Assembly (NCBI GenBank): GCA_009843725.1
Contig: VYCX01000511.1
Coordinates: 1-5,773, forward strand
Direction: 5' to 3'
Source: Boseongicola sp. SB0675_bin_26
Lineage (GTDB): Bacteria > Pseudomonadota > Alphaproteobacteria > Rhodobacterales > Rhodobacteraceae
Length of the DNA stretch: 5,773 nucleotides
Part shown: positions 1 through 5,773 of the stretch, piece by piece
How the letters are laid out: each line of letters starts with the position of its first letter
Numbering within the stretch: position 1 is the stretch's first letter
Position numbers and translations under genes: made by a program
The notes under the pieces: model-generated
Told to the model about the DNA's origin: nothing
Databases searched by the model: none
The model's input: the letters and a program-made list of their open reading frames with translations, nothing else

Positions 1-560
<560 letters not shown>

Positions 561-1184
561 TCAGACAATGGCCGCCTCGGTGGCTGCCCGGATCTCGTCG
601 CGGCTGACGTCCGGCGCGGCCTCGAGAATGTGCAGCCCCTTGTGACCGACTTCGAGCACGCCGAGATTGGTGATGATCAGGTCCACGACTCCCTTGCCGG
701 TCAGCGGAAGGGTGCATTCCTTCAGCAGCTTCGACGCCCCGTGCTTGTTGGTGTGGTCCATGACGACGATCACGCGGCCAACGCCCGCAACGAGATCCAT
801 GGCGCCGCCCATCCCCTTGACGAGCTTGCCGGGGATCATCCAGTTCGCCAGGTCGCCCACTTCGCTGACCTCCATCGCGCCCAGGATGGCAACCGCGATC
901 TTGCCGCCCCGGATCATCCCGAAACTCTGCGCGCTGTCGAAATACGCCGTGCGCTTCAGTTCGGTGATCGTCTGCTTGCCCGCGTTGATGAGATCAGGAT
1001 CCTCTTCGCCCTCGAACGGAAACGGTCCCATGCCAAGCATGCCGTTCTCGGACTGGAGCGTGATGTCCTTGGCACCGACATAGTTCGCGACCAGCGTCGG
1101 AATGCCGATGCCGAGATTGACGTACATGCCGTCCTCGAGTTCCTGGGCGGCGCGTTCCGCCATCTGGTTCCTGTCCCAAGGCAT
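561..1184 (-). CDS. scoB: 3-oxoacid CoA-transferase subunit B (succinyl-CoA:3-ketoacid CoA-transferase)
   Basis: This is the beta subunit (207 aa) of a class I CoA-transferase that moves CoA from succinyl-CoA to acetoacetate, allowing ketone bodies or polyhydroxybutyrate-derived acetoacetate to enter central metabolism in the cytoplasm. The diagnostic motif LQSENGMLGMGP spans about residues 43-54. Its glutamate (about residue 46) is the known catalytic residue that forms the glutamyl-CoA thioester. NLGIGIPTLVANY near the N-terminus and GGAMDLVAGVGRVIVVMDHT in the middle are also typical of the family. Length matches the usual bacterial subunit B. I chose the ATG at 1184 because it sits in a TGATG overlap with the scoA stop, with AGAAGGAG eight bases upstream. 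An in-frame GTG lies immediately before it (1187) and would add one residue. The TGATG overlap implies translational coupling with scoA and equal subunit output. The preferred acyl acceptor cannot be fixed from sequence alone. Confidence 0.95.
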   Translation of the reverse strand: MPWDRNQMAERAAQELEDGMYVNLGIGIPTLVANYVGAKDITLQSENGMLGMGPFPFEGEEDPDLINAGKQTITELKRTAYFDSAQSFGMIRGGKIAVAILGAMEVSEVGDLANWMIPGKLVKGMGGAMDLVAGVGRVIVVMDHTNKHGASKLLKECTLPLTGKGVVDLIITNLGVLEVGHKGLHILEAAPDVSRDEIRAATEAAIV

Positions 1185-1888
1185 CACGCAGTCTCCTTCT
1201 TCTGCACCGTGCGCTGCTCGATCCGCTTCTCGTGCTCTCCCTGGATCAGCCGGTGCACGTATATTCCGGGCAAGTGGATGTGGTCGGGATCAAGGCTGCC
1301 CGTGGGCACGATCTCCTCCACCTCCATCACGCAGACCTTCCCGCACATGGCGGCGGGCGGGTTGAAATTGCGCGCGGTCTTGCGGAAGATCGCGTTTCCG
1401 GTCTCGTCCGCCTTCCAGGCCTTCACGATGGAAAGATCGGCAAAAATGCCCCTCTCGAGGATATAGGTTTCGCCGTCGAAGTCCTTGTGCTCCTTGCCCT
1501 CGGCGACCTGCGTGCCGACCCCGGTTCTCGTGTAGAAGCCGGGAATGCCGCAGCCGCCGGCGCGCATCCGCTCTGCAAGGGTGCCCTGGGGATTGAATTC
1601 GATCTCGAGCTCTCCTGACAGGTACTGCCGCATGAACTCGTCGTTTTCGCCGACATAGGAACTCATCATCTTCCTGACCTGCCTGGTCTCCAGCAGGATT
1701 CCGATTCCGAAATTGTCGACGCCGGCATTGTTCGACGCGAATGTAAGATCCTTGACCCCGCTGTCCTGGATCGCCTGCAACAGCAGTTCGGGAATTCCGC
1801 ATAGGCCGAACCCTCCTGCGGCAATCAGCATGTCGTCGCGCAGGAGCCCGTCGAGCGCTTCGGTCGCGTTCGCAAAGATCTTCTTCAT
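1184..1888 (-). CDS. scoA: 3-oxoacid CoA-transferase subunit A (succinyl-CoA:3-ketoacid CoA-transferase)
   Basis: This is the alpha subunit (234 aa), partner of the adjacent scoB product in an (alpha-beta) CoA-transferase acting on acetoacetate and succinyl-CoA. The protein starts MKKIFANATEALDGLLRDDM and carries the class I signature AAGGFGLCGIPE at residues 23-34. Further family blocks are LTFASNNAGVDNFGIG (48-63), KMMSSYVGEN (73-82), LEIEFNPQGTLAERMRAGG (94-112) and IPGFYTRTGVGTQVAEGKE (115-133). Length is normal for subunit A. The frame stays open upstream to 2170, but that extension overlaps xylB and lacks family similarity. The ATG at 1888 has a good ribosome binding site (GAGGGGAT, 1896-1903). 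It follows xylB after 55 bp and shares the A of TGATG with scoB. A shared transcript with xylB is plausible because no clear terminator with a T-run separates them. Confidence 0.95.
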   Translation of the reverse strand: MKKIFANATEALDGLLRDDMLIAAGGFGLCGIPELLLQAIQDSGVKDLTFASNNAGVDNFGIGILLETRQVRKMMSSYVGENDEFMRQYLSGELEIEFNPQGTLAERMRAGGCGIPGFYTRTGVGTQVAEGKEHKDFDGETYILERGIFADLSIVKAWKADETGNAIFRKTARNFNPPAAMCGKVCVMEVEEIVPTGSLDPDHIHLPGIYVHRLIQGEHEKRIEQRTVQKKETA

Positions 1889-1912
1889 GAGTGGAATCCC
1901 CTCGATGGCACC

Positions 1913-1931
1913 GCGGCGGTTCTGCCTCCGC
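1913..1931 (-). other. Imperfect GC hairpin between xylB and scoA
   Basis: GCGG-C-GG (1913-1919) pairs with CC-T-CCGC (1925-1931) around a five-base loop, with one mismatch. It lies ten bases upstream of the scoA ribosome binding site and lacks a following T-run. It may be an RNA processing or stability element that lets xylB and scoAB be expressed at different levels. Chance in GC-rich DNA is the alternative. Confidence 0.25.
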
Positions 1932-1943
1932 GCCCGGGCAAAG

Positions 1944-3440
1944 TCAATTGCTGCGTTGCGGCACAGCCGGTCCGGACATGGTGGACCGGGTTCCTGCATA
2001 CAGCGCGCGGTATCGCGCCCGGTTGTCTGCATGATAGTTCGCCATGCCGGGATCCGGGTCAATCGTGCACTCGGCGCTGACCGGCGCACAGACCTCCTGC
2101 GGATCGCCGCCTTCGGACGCCGCCATGCCCAGACGCGCGGCGCCAAGGGCAGCGACAGATTCTCCGGCAACAGGAATTGAGAGCGGCAATCCGGAAGCGC
2201 TGGCGATCATCTGGACCCAGGATCGGGATCGTGCACCGCCGCCTATGGCATGGACAAGGTCCGGAACGGTGCCAGCCGAACGCAGCGCTTCGACGCAATC
2301 GACAATTGCATAGGCTACGCCCTCCATCGCGGCACGCACCAGATCGTCGACTTCCGTCGCCTGACTCATTCCAGCCAGAACGCCGCGCGCACCGGCGTCG
2401 TTATGCGGCGTTCGCTCTCCAGAAAGGTACGGCAGAAACGTGAGCGGCTCGCCAGCAGGTCGCGCCGGGTCGATTCCTGCAACCAGGTCAGCGGGATGAC
2501 GCCCGGTGACACGACCCAGCCAGTTGAGCGTGTCGGTCGCCGAAAGGATCACGCCCATCTGGTGCCAAGTTTCCGGGACTGCGTGGCAGAAGGCATGAAC
2601 GGCAGCGTCCACGTTGGGGGCGAATCCCTCGGTGGCGACAAACAGCACGCCGGAGGTGCCAAGCGAAACGAACCCCGTTCCCGGTGCCACAGCGCCAACG
2701 CCAGCCGCCGAAGCCGCGTTGTCGCCTCCGCCACCGGCAATCACGGGCATAACCGCCATGCCCCACCGGTCCGCCAGTTCGGGCCTCAACCGGCCCGCCG
2801 GTTCCGAACCCTCGACCAGGCCCGGCATGTGACCCTCCGAAAGACCCGTCGCAGCCAGCAACTCGCTCGACCAGCAGCGACCGCCCACGTCCATCCAGAG
2901 CGTTCCGGCGCTGTCGGACATGTCCGAAAGATGCTCTCCGGCAAGGCACAGCCTTACGTAGTCCTTGGGCAGCAGCACTTTCGCGGTCCTTTCGAAGGCA
3001 TCCGGCTCGTGAATCCGCACCCATTCGAGCTTGGGCGCGGTGAAGCCCGGCATGACCAGGTTGCCGCCGATGCCCGAAAAATCGGCGCGCGCGTCCAGCG
3101 CGCTGCACTCCGCCTCAGATCGCCCGTCGTTCCAAAGAATGCAGGGTCGCAGCACCCGATCGCCCGCATCGAGAAGCGTCGCACCGTGCATTTGCCCGGA
3201 AAGACCGATGCCACGGACCTGCGCCATCTCTTCCCCATGTGCGCCGGCCAATTCGTCAAGGGTCTCCTTGACCGCCTCCCACCAGTGGCCAGGATCCTGC
3301 TCGGACCAGCCAGGCCTGGGACGGGACACTTCGAGTTCCGCCTGGCTCAACGCGACCGTTTCCTGCCCGGCACTCATCAGGAGCGCCTTGACACCGGAAG
3401 TTCCAAGGTCGATCCCGAGCCAATAGCCAGCTGATTTCAT
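1944..3440 (-). CDS. xylB: Xylulokinase (FGGY carbohydrate kinase)
   Basis: This cytoplasmic kinase phosphorylates D-xylulose with ATP to xylulose 5-phosphate, which feeds the pentose phosphate pathway. It is 498 aa, close to the family norm, and colinear with E. coli XylB along its length. The N-terminal phosphate-binding motif GIDLGTSGVKALL is at residues 9-21. SRPRPGWSEQDPGHWW (39-54), GLSGQMHGATLLD (79-91), ILWNDGRS (101-108) and MPGFTAPKLEWV (130-141) form the sugar-binding half, and the MHGA block is typical of xylulokinases. The catalytic aspartate is expected at D240 in AGGGGDNAA. The C-terminal ATP domain shows SLGTSGV (259-265), FLPYLSGERTPHND (335-348) and AIGGGARSRSW (398-408). 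The ATG at 3440 has GGGAG (3447-3451) six bases upstream. No xylA lies next to it here, so the xylulose could come from xylitol or arabinitol oxidation rather than xylose isomerisation (inference). scoA and scoB follow on the same strand. Confidence 0.95.
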   Translation of the reverse strand: MKSAGYWLGIDLGTSGVKALLMSAGQETVALSQAELEVSRPRPGWSEQDPGHWWEAVKETLDELAGAHGEEMAQVRGIGLSGQMHGATLLDAGDRVLRPCILWNDGRSEAECSALDARADFSGIGGNLVMPGFTAPKLEWVRIHEPDAFERTAKVLLPKDYVRLCLAGEHLSDMSDSAGTLWMDVGGRCWSSELLAATGLSEGHMPGLVEGSEPAGRLRPELADRWGMAVMPVIAGGGGDNAASAAGVGAVAPGTGFVSLGTSGVLFVATEGFAPNVDAAVHAFCHAVPETWHQMGVILSATDTLNWLGRVTGRHPADLVAGIDPARPAGEPLTFLPYLSGERTPHNDAGARGVLAGMSQATEVDDLVRAAMEGVAYAIVDCVEALRSAGTVPDLVHAIGGGARSRSWVQMIASASGLPLSIPVAGESVAALGAARLGMAASEGGDPQEVCAPVSAECTIDPDPGMANYHADNRARYRALYAGTRSTMSGPAVPQRSN

Positions 3441-3443
3441 GCG

Positions 3444-3527
3444 CTACTCCCAGCCTGGAATGCGCTGCAAAGTGACAGCGAGGCGCCACCGTCGCTCGCC
3501 CTTGTTCCGGAACGCCGTCACGCGCAT
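3444..3527 (-). CDS. Doubtful 27-codon ORF immediately upstream of xylB
   Basis: A short minus-strand ORF encodes an arginine-rich 27-residue peptide (MRVTAFRNKGERRW, ending IPGWE). It ends three bases before the xylB ATG, and its last codons overlap the xylB ribosome binding site. Third codon positions are mostly G or C, as in the neighbouring genes. The ribosome binding site is weak and I recognise no family. It could be a translated leader coupled to xylB, or simply an open frame in GC-rich DNA. The same frame stays open further upstream across the dapB stop region. Confidence 0.15.
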   Translation of the reverse strand: MRVTAFRNKGERRWRLAVTLQRIPGWE

Positions 3528-3579
3528 TCGGGCGTCCCGCCTCGCGAAATACGCAATTCCTGCATCCTGCCCACCGGGA

Positions 3580-4392
3580 TCACTTGAGGCCGAGCACATC
3601 CAGCATGTCGTAGATTCCGGGCGACTGGTCGAGACCCCAGACGGCCGCCTTGAGCGCGCCCCGGGAATAAATGCGTCGGTCGGTCGCAAGATGACGCAGC
3701 ACGATGCGCTCGCCGTCCGCGGCAAAAATCACGTCATGTTCGCCCACGACATCACCGCCCCGCAACGCTGCGAAACCGATGTTTCCCCTATGCCGGGCGC
3801 CCGTCATGCCGTCCCGGCCCCGATCGGCAACGCTTTGCAAGGCAACGCCACGGCTTTCCGCCGCGGCCTCGCCCAGCATGAGCGCCGTGCCAGAAGGCGC
3901 ATCCACCTTGTGCCTGTGATGCGCCTCGACAATCTCGATGTCGAAATCCTCGTCGAGCGCCGCAGCCACCTTGCGCGTAAGTTGCACAAGGAGATTGACG
4001 CCGAGGCTCATGTTGCCTGCCCGAATGACGGTTGCGTGCCTGGCTGCGGCATCGATCCTCTTCAGGTCGCCGTCCGAAAGGCCTGTCGTGCCAATCACGT
4101 GCACGCACCTGGCCTGTGCCGCGAGTTCGGAAAGGGCGACCGTCGCCTCAGGCGTCGTGAAGTCAATCACCACCCTGGCGTTCACGACCGCCTCGACAGG
4201 ATCATCGGTGACGGCCACGCCAAGGGCCGACTTTCCCATGGCCTCCCCCACATCCATTCCGACCCAGTCGTGCCCCGGCCGTTCGGTGGCGCCGGCCAGG
4301 CTTAACGTGCTCGAGTCCAGCACCTCTTCCAGAATCATCTGGCCCATCCGGCCTGAAGCGCCGGCAATGACAACACCTGGAAGCTCCGTCAT
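3580..4392 (-). CDS. dapB: 4-hydroxy-tetrahydrodipicolinate reductase (dihydrodipicolinate reductase)
   Basis: DapB reduces the cyclic product of DapA with NAD(P)H to tetrahydrodipicolinate, the committed branch to meso-diaminopimelate for peptidoglycan and to lysine, in the cytoplasm. The 270-aa protein has the usual length. The Rossmann dinucleotide-binding motif [11 protein letters not shown] is at residues 7-17. [10 protein letters not shown] (75-84) and GTTGLS (101-106) line the cofactor site. The family signature [15 protein letters not shown] at 156-170 carries the catalytic histidine (H158) and lysine (K162) by comparison with E. coli H159 and K163. The C-terminus contains [12 protein letters not shown] and ends in a typical DapB tail. 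The open frame extends upstream to 5013, but that part runs antisense through rbfA. The ATG at 4392 follows a strong ribosome binding site (AGGGAGGT, 4398-4405). It is divergent from rbfA and is followed after 139 bp by xylB on the same strand, a gap that suggests separate transcription. Confidence 0.97.
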   Translation of the reverse strand: MTELPGVVIAGASGRMGQMILEEVLDSSTLSLAGATERPGHDWVGMDVGEAMGKSALGVAVTDDPVEAVVNARVVIDFTTPEATVALSELAAQARCVHVIGTTGLSDGDLKRIDAAARHATVIRAGNMSLGVNLLVQLTRKVAAALDEDFDIEIVEAHHRHKVDAPSGTALMLGEAAAESRGVALQSVADRGRDGMTGARHRGNIGFAALRGGDVVGEHDVIFAADGERIVLRHLATDRRIYSRGALKAAVWGLDQSPGIYDMLDVLGLK

Positions 4393-4461
4393 GCCCAACC
4401 TCCCTTTCCCGATCTCCTTACGCGCTTGCCCACCGGCTCGCCAGCACTTAGATGCGGAGGC
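4393..4461. promoter_or_regulatory. Compact divergent promoter region between dapB and rbfA
   Basis: Only 69 bp separate the two divergent start codons, so both promoters must lie here or reach into the opposite gene. On the plus strand, TTGCCC (4426-4431) and TTAGAT (4448-4453) are 16 bp apart and form a weak -35/-10 candidate. It would place the rbfA transcript start at about 4460, almost at its ATG. I see no clear -35/-10 pair for dapB. The dapB ribosome binding site occupies 4398-4405. Confidence 0.4.
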
Positions 4462-4860
4462 ATGCCGCGTTCCCGCCTTCATGACGGCCCAGGTCCCTCC
4501 CAGCGCCAGCTTCGAGTCGCGGAACTGATCCGGCGACGCCTCTCCGACGTCCTGATCCAGGGTGATGTCCACGACCCGGAACTCAATTCCATGTCGATCA
4601 CCGTGGGCGAAGTCACCTGTTCCCCGGATCTCAAGGTGGCCACCGCCTACATACTGCCCCTGGGCGGAGACAACCGGGACGAGGCGCTGGACGCCCTTCG
4701 TCGAAATCGCTCCGACATCAGGCGCGTCGTCTGCGGAGGCCTCCAGCTCAAGTTCTCGCCGGAAATCCGGTTCCGCATTGACGAGACTTTCGACCGCCTT
4801 GATGACACTCGTGCCATGTTCGCCAATGAAAACGTTCGCCGCGATCTTGACGCTGACTAA
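4462..4860 (+). CDS. rbfA: 30S ribosome-binding factor RbfA
   Basis: RbfA is a small KH-like protein that binds the immature 30S subunit and helps late 16S rRNA processing and cold adaptation. The 132-aa product shows [23 protein letters not shown] (from residue 9), typical of alphaproteobacterial Rbf[16 protein letters not shown] (37-51) and [15 protein letters not shown] (54-68) form the beta-strand core. The C-terminal signature [21 protein letters not shown] spans about 96-116. I chose the ATG at 4462. The frame is open to a TTG at 4426, but the added residues look unlike RbfA and that codon has no ribosome binding site. The chosen ATG has GGAGG only one base upstream, too close for ordinary Shine-Dalgarno use, so a leaderless message is possible. 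It is divergent from dapB, and its last 35 bases overlap the next gene. truB is a frequent near neighbour of rbfA but does not appear in this window. Confidence 0.93.
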   Translation: MPRSRLHDGPGPSQRQLRVAELIRRRLSDVLIQGDVHDPELNSMSITVGEVTCSPDLKVATAYILPLGGDNRDEALDALRRNRSDIRRVVCGGLQLKFSPEIRFRIDETFDRLDDTRAMFANENVRRDLDAD

Positions 4861-5557
4861 CGCCGCACTGGGCACAGGCGCCCTTGCCGCGGAATGCTGG
4901 AGCCTGACCTTCGAGAGCGTGCCGTTCACGGCCTGCAAGATCGATCCGGCGGAGGAGGACGTCCGGCTGTTTCTGAAAGACGCTGACGGCAGGCTCCTTG
5001 GCAGCTTCGACAACGTCGCGGCACATGTTGGCGCCCAGGGCCGTCATCTGGTCCTTGCCATGAATGGCGGCATGTATCACCCGAACCGGAGCCCGGTCGG
5101 CCTGTATGTCGAGGACGGGACGGAATTCGCGCCGATCGTCACCAGTGACGGGCCCGGAAACTTCGGGCTCCTTCCGAACGGCGTTCTCTGCCTGGACGAA
5201 GGCACTGCAGGCATCGTCGAATCCCGCAGCTTTGCCCGATCCGGGGCCTCCTGCACCTTTGCCACCCAGTCCGGCCCCATGCTGGTCATGGACGGACAGC
5301 TTCACCCTCGCTTCCTGGCCGACTCGCCGTCCCGCTTCATCCGCAACGGAATCGGGGTGACGGAAGGCGGACGCATCGTGGCCGCGATCTCGGACCAGCC
5401 CGTCAACTTTCACCGCTTCGCCCGACTGTTCCGTGACGTGCTCAAGACCTCCGACGCGCTCTTTATCGACGGCAAGGTTTCCCGCCTGTACGCGCCGATG
5501 ATCGGGCGTCACGACTATGGCTTGCCCATGGGGCCGGTCCTGGGCGTCGTGAGGTAG
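4826..5557 (+). CDS. Secreted phosphodiester glycosidase family protein (NAGPA/YigE-like)
   Basis: This 243-aa protein resembles the phosphodiester glycosidase (NAGPA-type, PF09992) family, including E. coli YigE. Family members can cleave sugar phosphodiesters, but the substrate of this bacterial branch is not established, so only the family is claimed. A signal peptide is likely: one lysine, a hydrophobic stretch [18 protein letters not shown], and probable cleavage before ECW at residue 23, which would send the protein to the periplasm. Conserved-looking blocks are [22 protein letters not shown] (77-98), [10 protein letters not shown] (112-121), [12 protein letters not shown] (147-158), [13 protein letters not shown] (173-185), [12 protein letters not shown] (213-224) and the tail [11 protein letters not shown]. 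Four cysteines (24, 37, 122, 143) remain after cleavage and could form disulfides. The ATG at 4826 fits the signal peptide, although no clear ribosome binding site precedes it. In-frame alternatives are ATG 4802 and GTG 4811. It overlaps rbfA by 35 bp in another frame, suggesting coupled translation. Confidence 0.85.
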   Translation: MKTFAAILTLTNAALGTGALAAECWSLTFESVPFTACKIDPAEEDVRLFLKDADGRLLGSFDNVAAHVGAQGRHLVLAMNGGMYHPNRSPVGLYVEDGTEFAPIVTSDGPGNFGLLPNGVLCLDEGTAGIVESRSFARSGASCTFATQSGPMLVMDGQLHPRFLADSPSRFIRNGIGVTEGGRIVAAISDQPVNFHRFARLFRDVLKTSDALFIDGKVSRLYAPMIGRHDYGLPMGPVLGVVR

Positions 5558-5578
5558 ACGCCGCAGCAACGGGGTCGC

Positions 5579-5591
5579 CGGAACGGTTCCG
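5579..5591. repeat. Short palindrome after the glycosidase gene
   Basis: CGGAAC and GTTCCG flank a single central G, a perfect 6-bp inverted repeat 21 bp after the stop codon. It could be an operator-like dyad or part of a transcript-end structure. Its half-site resembles the GTTCCGGAAC palindrome at 3504-3513, but chance is likely. Confidence 0.25.
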
Positions 5592-5595
5592 TCGC

Positions 5596-5615
5596 AAGGG
5601 AAACAACCGTCCCTT
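5596..5615 (+). terminator. Possible transcript-end hairpin (AAGGGA/TCCCTT)
   Basis: AAGGGA (5596-5601) pairs with TCCCTT (5610-5615) over an eight-base loop, about 40 bases after the phosphodiester glycosidase stop codon. No long T-run follows, so intrinsic termination would be weak. It is the best-placed stem for the end of the rbfA transcript. Confidence 0.3.
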
Positions 5616-5642
5616 CGCACCTGAATGGACGGCTTGGCATGT

Positions 5643-5655
5643 CCGCCGGAGGCGG
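5643..5655 (+). terminator. GC-rich hairpin CCGCC-GGA-GGCGG
   Basis: A five-pair all-GC stem with a three-base loop lies inside a wider GTCCG (5641-5645)/CGGAC (5660-5664) complementarity; the two pairings are mutually exclusive in part. There is no T-run. It could contribute to ending the upstream transcript before the promoter-like element at 5690. Confidence 0.25.
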
Positions 5656-5689
5656 CGCACGGACTTGCCTTCGTCGCGTATCGCGTCCA

Positions 5690-5719
5690 TTGACAGCCGC
5701 GCTCCTTCGGGGCTAGCAC
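5690..5719 (+). promoter_or_regulatory. Sigma-70-type promoter candidate
   Basis: A perfect -35 hexamer TTGACA (5690-5695) is followed after 18 bp by TAGCAC (5714-5719), a partial -10 match. Transcription would start at about 5726. A ribosome binding site (AAGGG, 5737-5741) and an ATG (5749) follow at normal distances, so promoter, leader and gene start fit together. Confidence 0.5.
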
Positions 5720-5748
5720 TACCATGTCATTGAAAAAAGGGCTGGACA

Positions 5749-5773
5749 ATGGACTCTCGCCCTGCCAGTCCGA
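5749..5773 (+). CDS. Start of an unidentified gene cut by the window edge
   Basis: An ATG with AAGGG seven bases upstream opens a frame beginning MDSRPASP and running to the edge. It lies about 23 bp downstream of the predicted transcript start of the TTGACA promoter. Eight codons are too few to name a product. An alternative ATG at 5724 in another frame (MSLKKGLDNG) has no ribosome binding site. truB might be expected near rbfA, but these residues do not support or exclude it. Confidence 0.3.

Noticed and set aside
1889..2170. N-terminal extension of scoA overlapping xylB
   Set aside because: The family start MKKIFANATEAL and the ribosome binding site at 1896-1903 support the ATG at 1888; the extension overlaps the xylB 3' end in another frame.
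2250..3434. Long plus-strand ORF (394 codons) antisense to xylB
   Set aside because: It lies entirely within xylB, is rich in Arg and His of low-complexity type, and matches no family; it is a shadow frame.
3439..4305. Plus-strand ORF (288 codons) antisense to dapB
   Set aside because: dapB is unambiguous on the other strand; this frame shows no domain.
4393..5013. N-terminal extension of dapB (about 207 extra codons)
   Set aside because: The extension is antisense to rbfA and the glycosidase gene. The strong ribosome binding site at 4398-4405 and normal DapB length fix the start at 4392.
4748..5749. Minus-strand ORF (333 codons) opposite rbfA and the glycosidase gene
   Set aside because: Its sequence mirrors the signal-peptide-bearing family protein on the plus strand and shows no motif of its own.

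Overview
The window is GC-rich, densely coding bacterial DNA. Gene content and order (dapB divergent from rbfA, with a small secreted phosphodiester-glycosidase-family gene overlapping rbfA; a scoA-scoB pair; high GC at third codon positions) suggest an alphaproteobacterium, most likely of the Rhodobacterales/Roseobacter group. That assignment rests on recalled gene order and protein similarity, not on a search.

Left part, minus strand (1-3440). Reading leftward, a xylulokinase gene (xylB, 1944-3440) is followed 55 bp later by scoA (1184-1888) and scoB (561-1184). The last two are joined by a TGATG stop/start overlap and encode the two subunits of a 3-oxoacid CoA-transferase. A gene-free stretch of 318 bp (243-560) then leads to the first 80 codons of katG (catalase-peroxidase), which runs off the left edge. 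xylB, scoA and scoB are codirectional and closely spaced, so they may share a transcript. This would be an unusual pairing of pentose/polyol catabolism with ketone-body (acetoacetate) activation.

Middle (3441-4461). A 139-bp gap containing a doubtful 27-codon ORF separates xylB from dapB (3580-4392, minus), the dihydrodipicolinate reductase of lysine and diaminopimelate synthesis. dapB is divergent from rbfA across only 69 bp, which must hold both promoters.

Right part, plus strand (4462-5773). rbfA (30S maturation factor) overlaps by 35 bp a gene for an exported protein of the phosphodiester glycosidase (NAGPA/YigE-like) family (4826-5557). About 190 bp of non-coding DNA follows, with small hairpins and a promoter-like TTGACA element just before the right edge. 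That element appears to drive a gene of which only about eight codons are visible.

I found no mobile element, CRISPR array, tRNA or rRNA, and no convincing undescribed system. The points most worth a second look are the xylB-scoAB cluster, the possibly leaderless rbfA start, the rbfA/glycosidase gene overlap, and the small ORF ahead of xylB.
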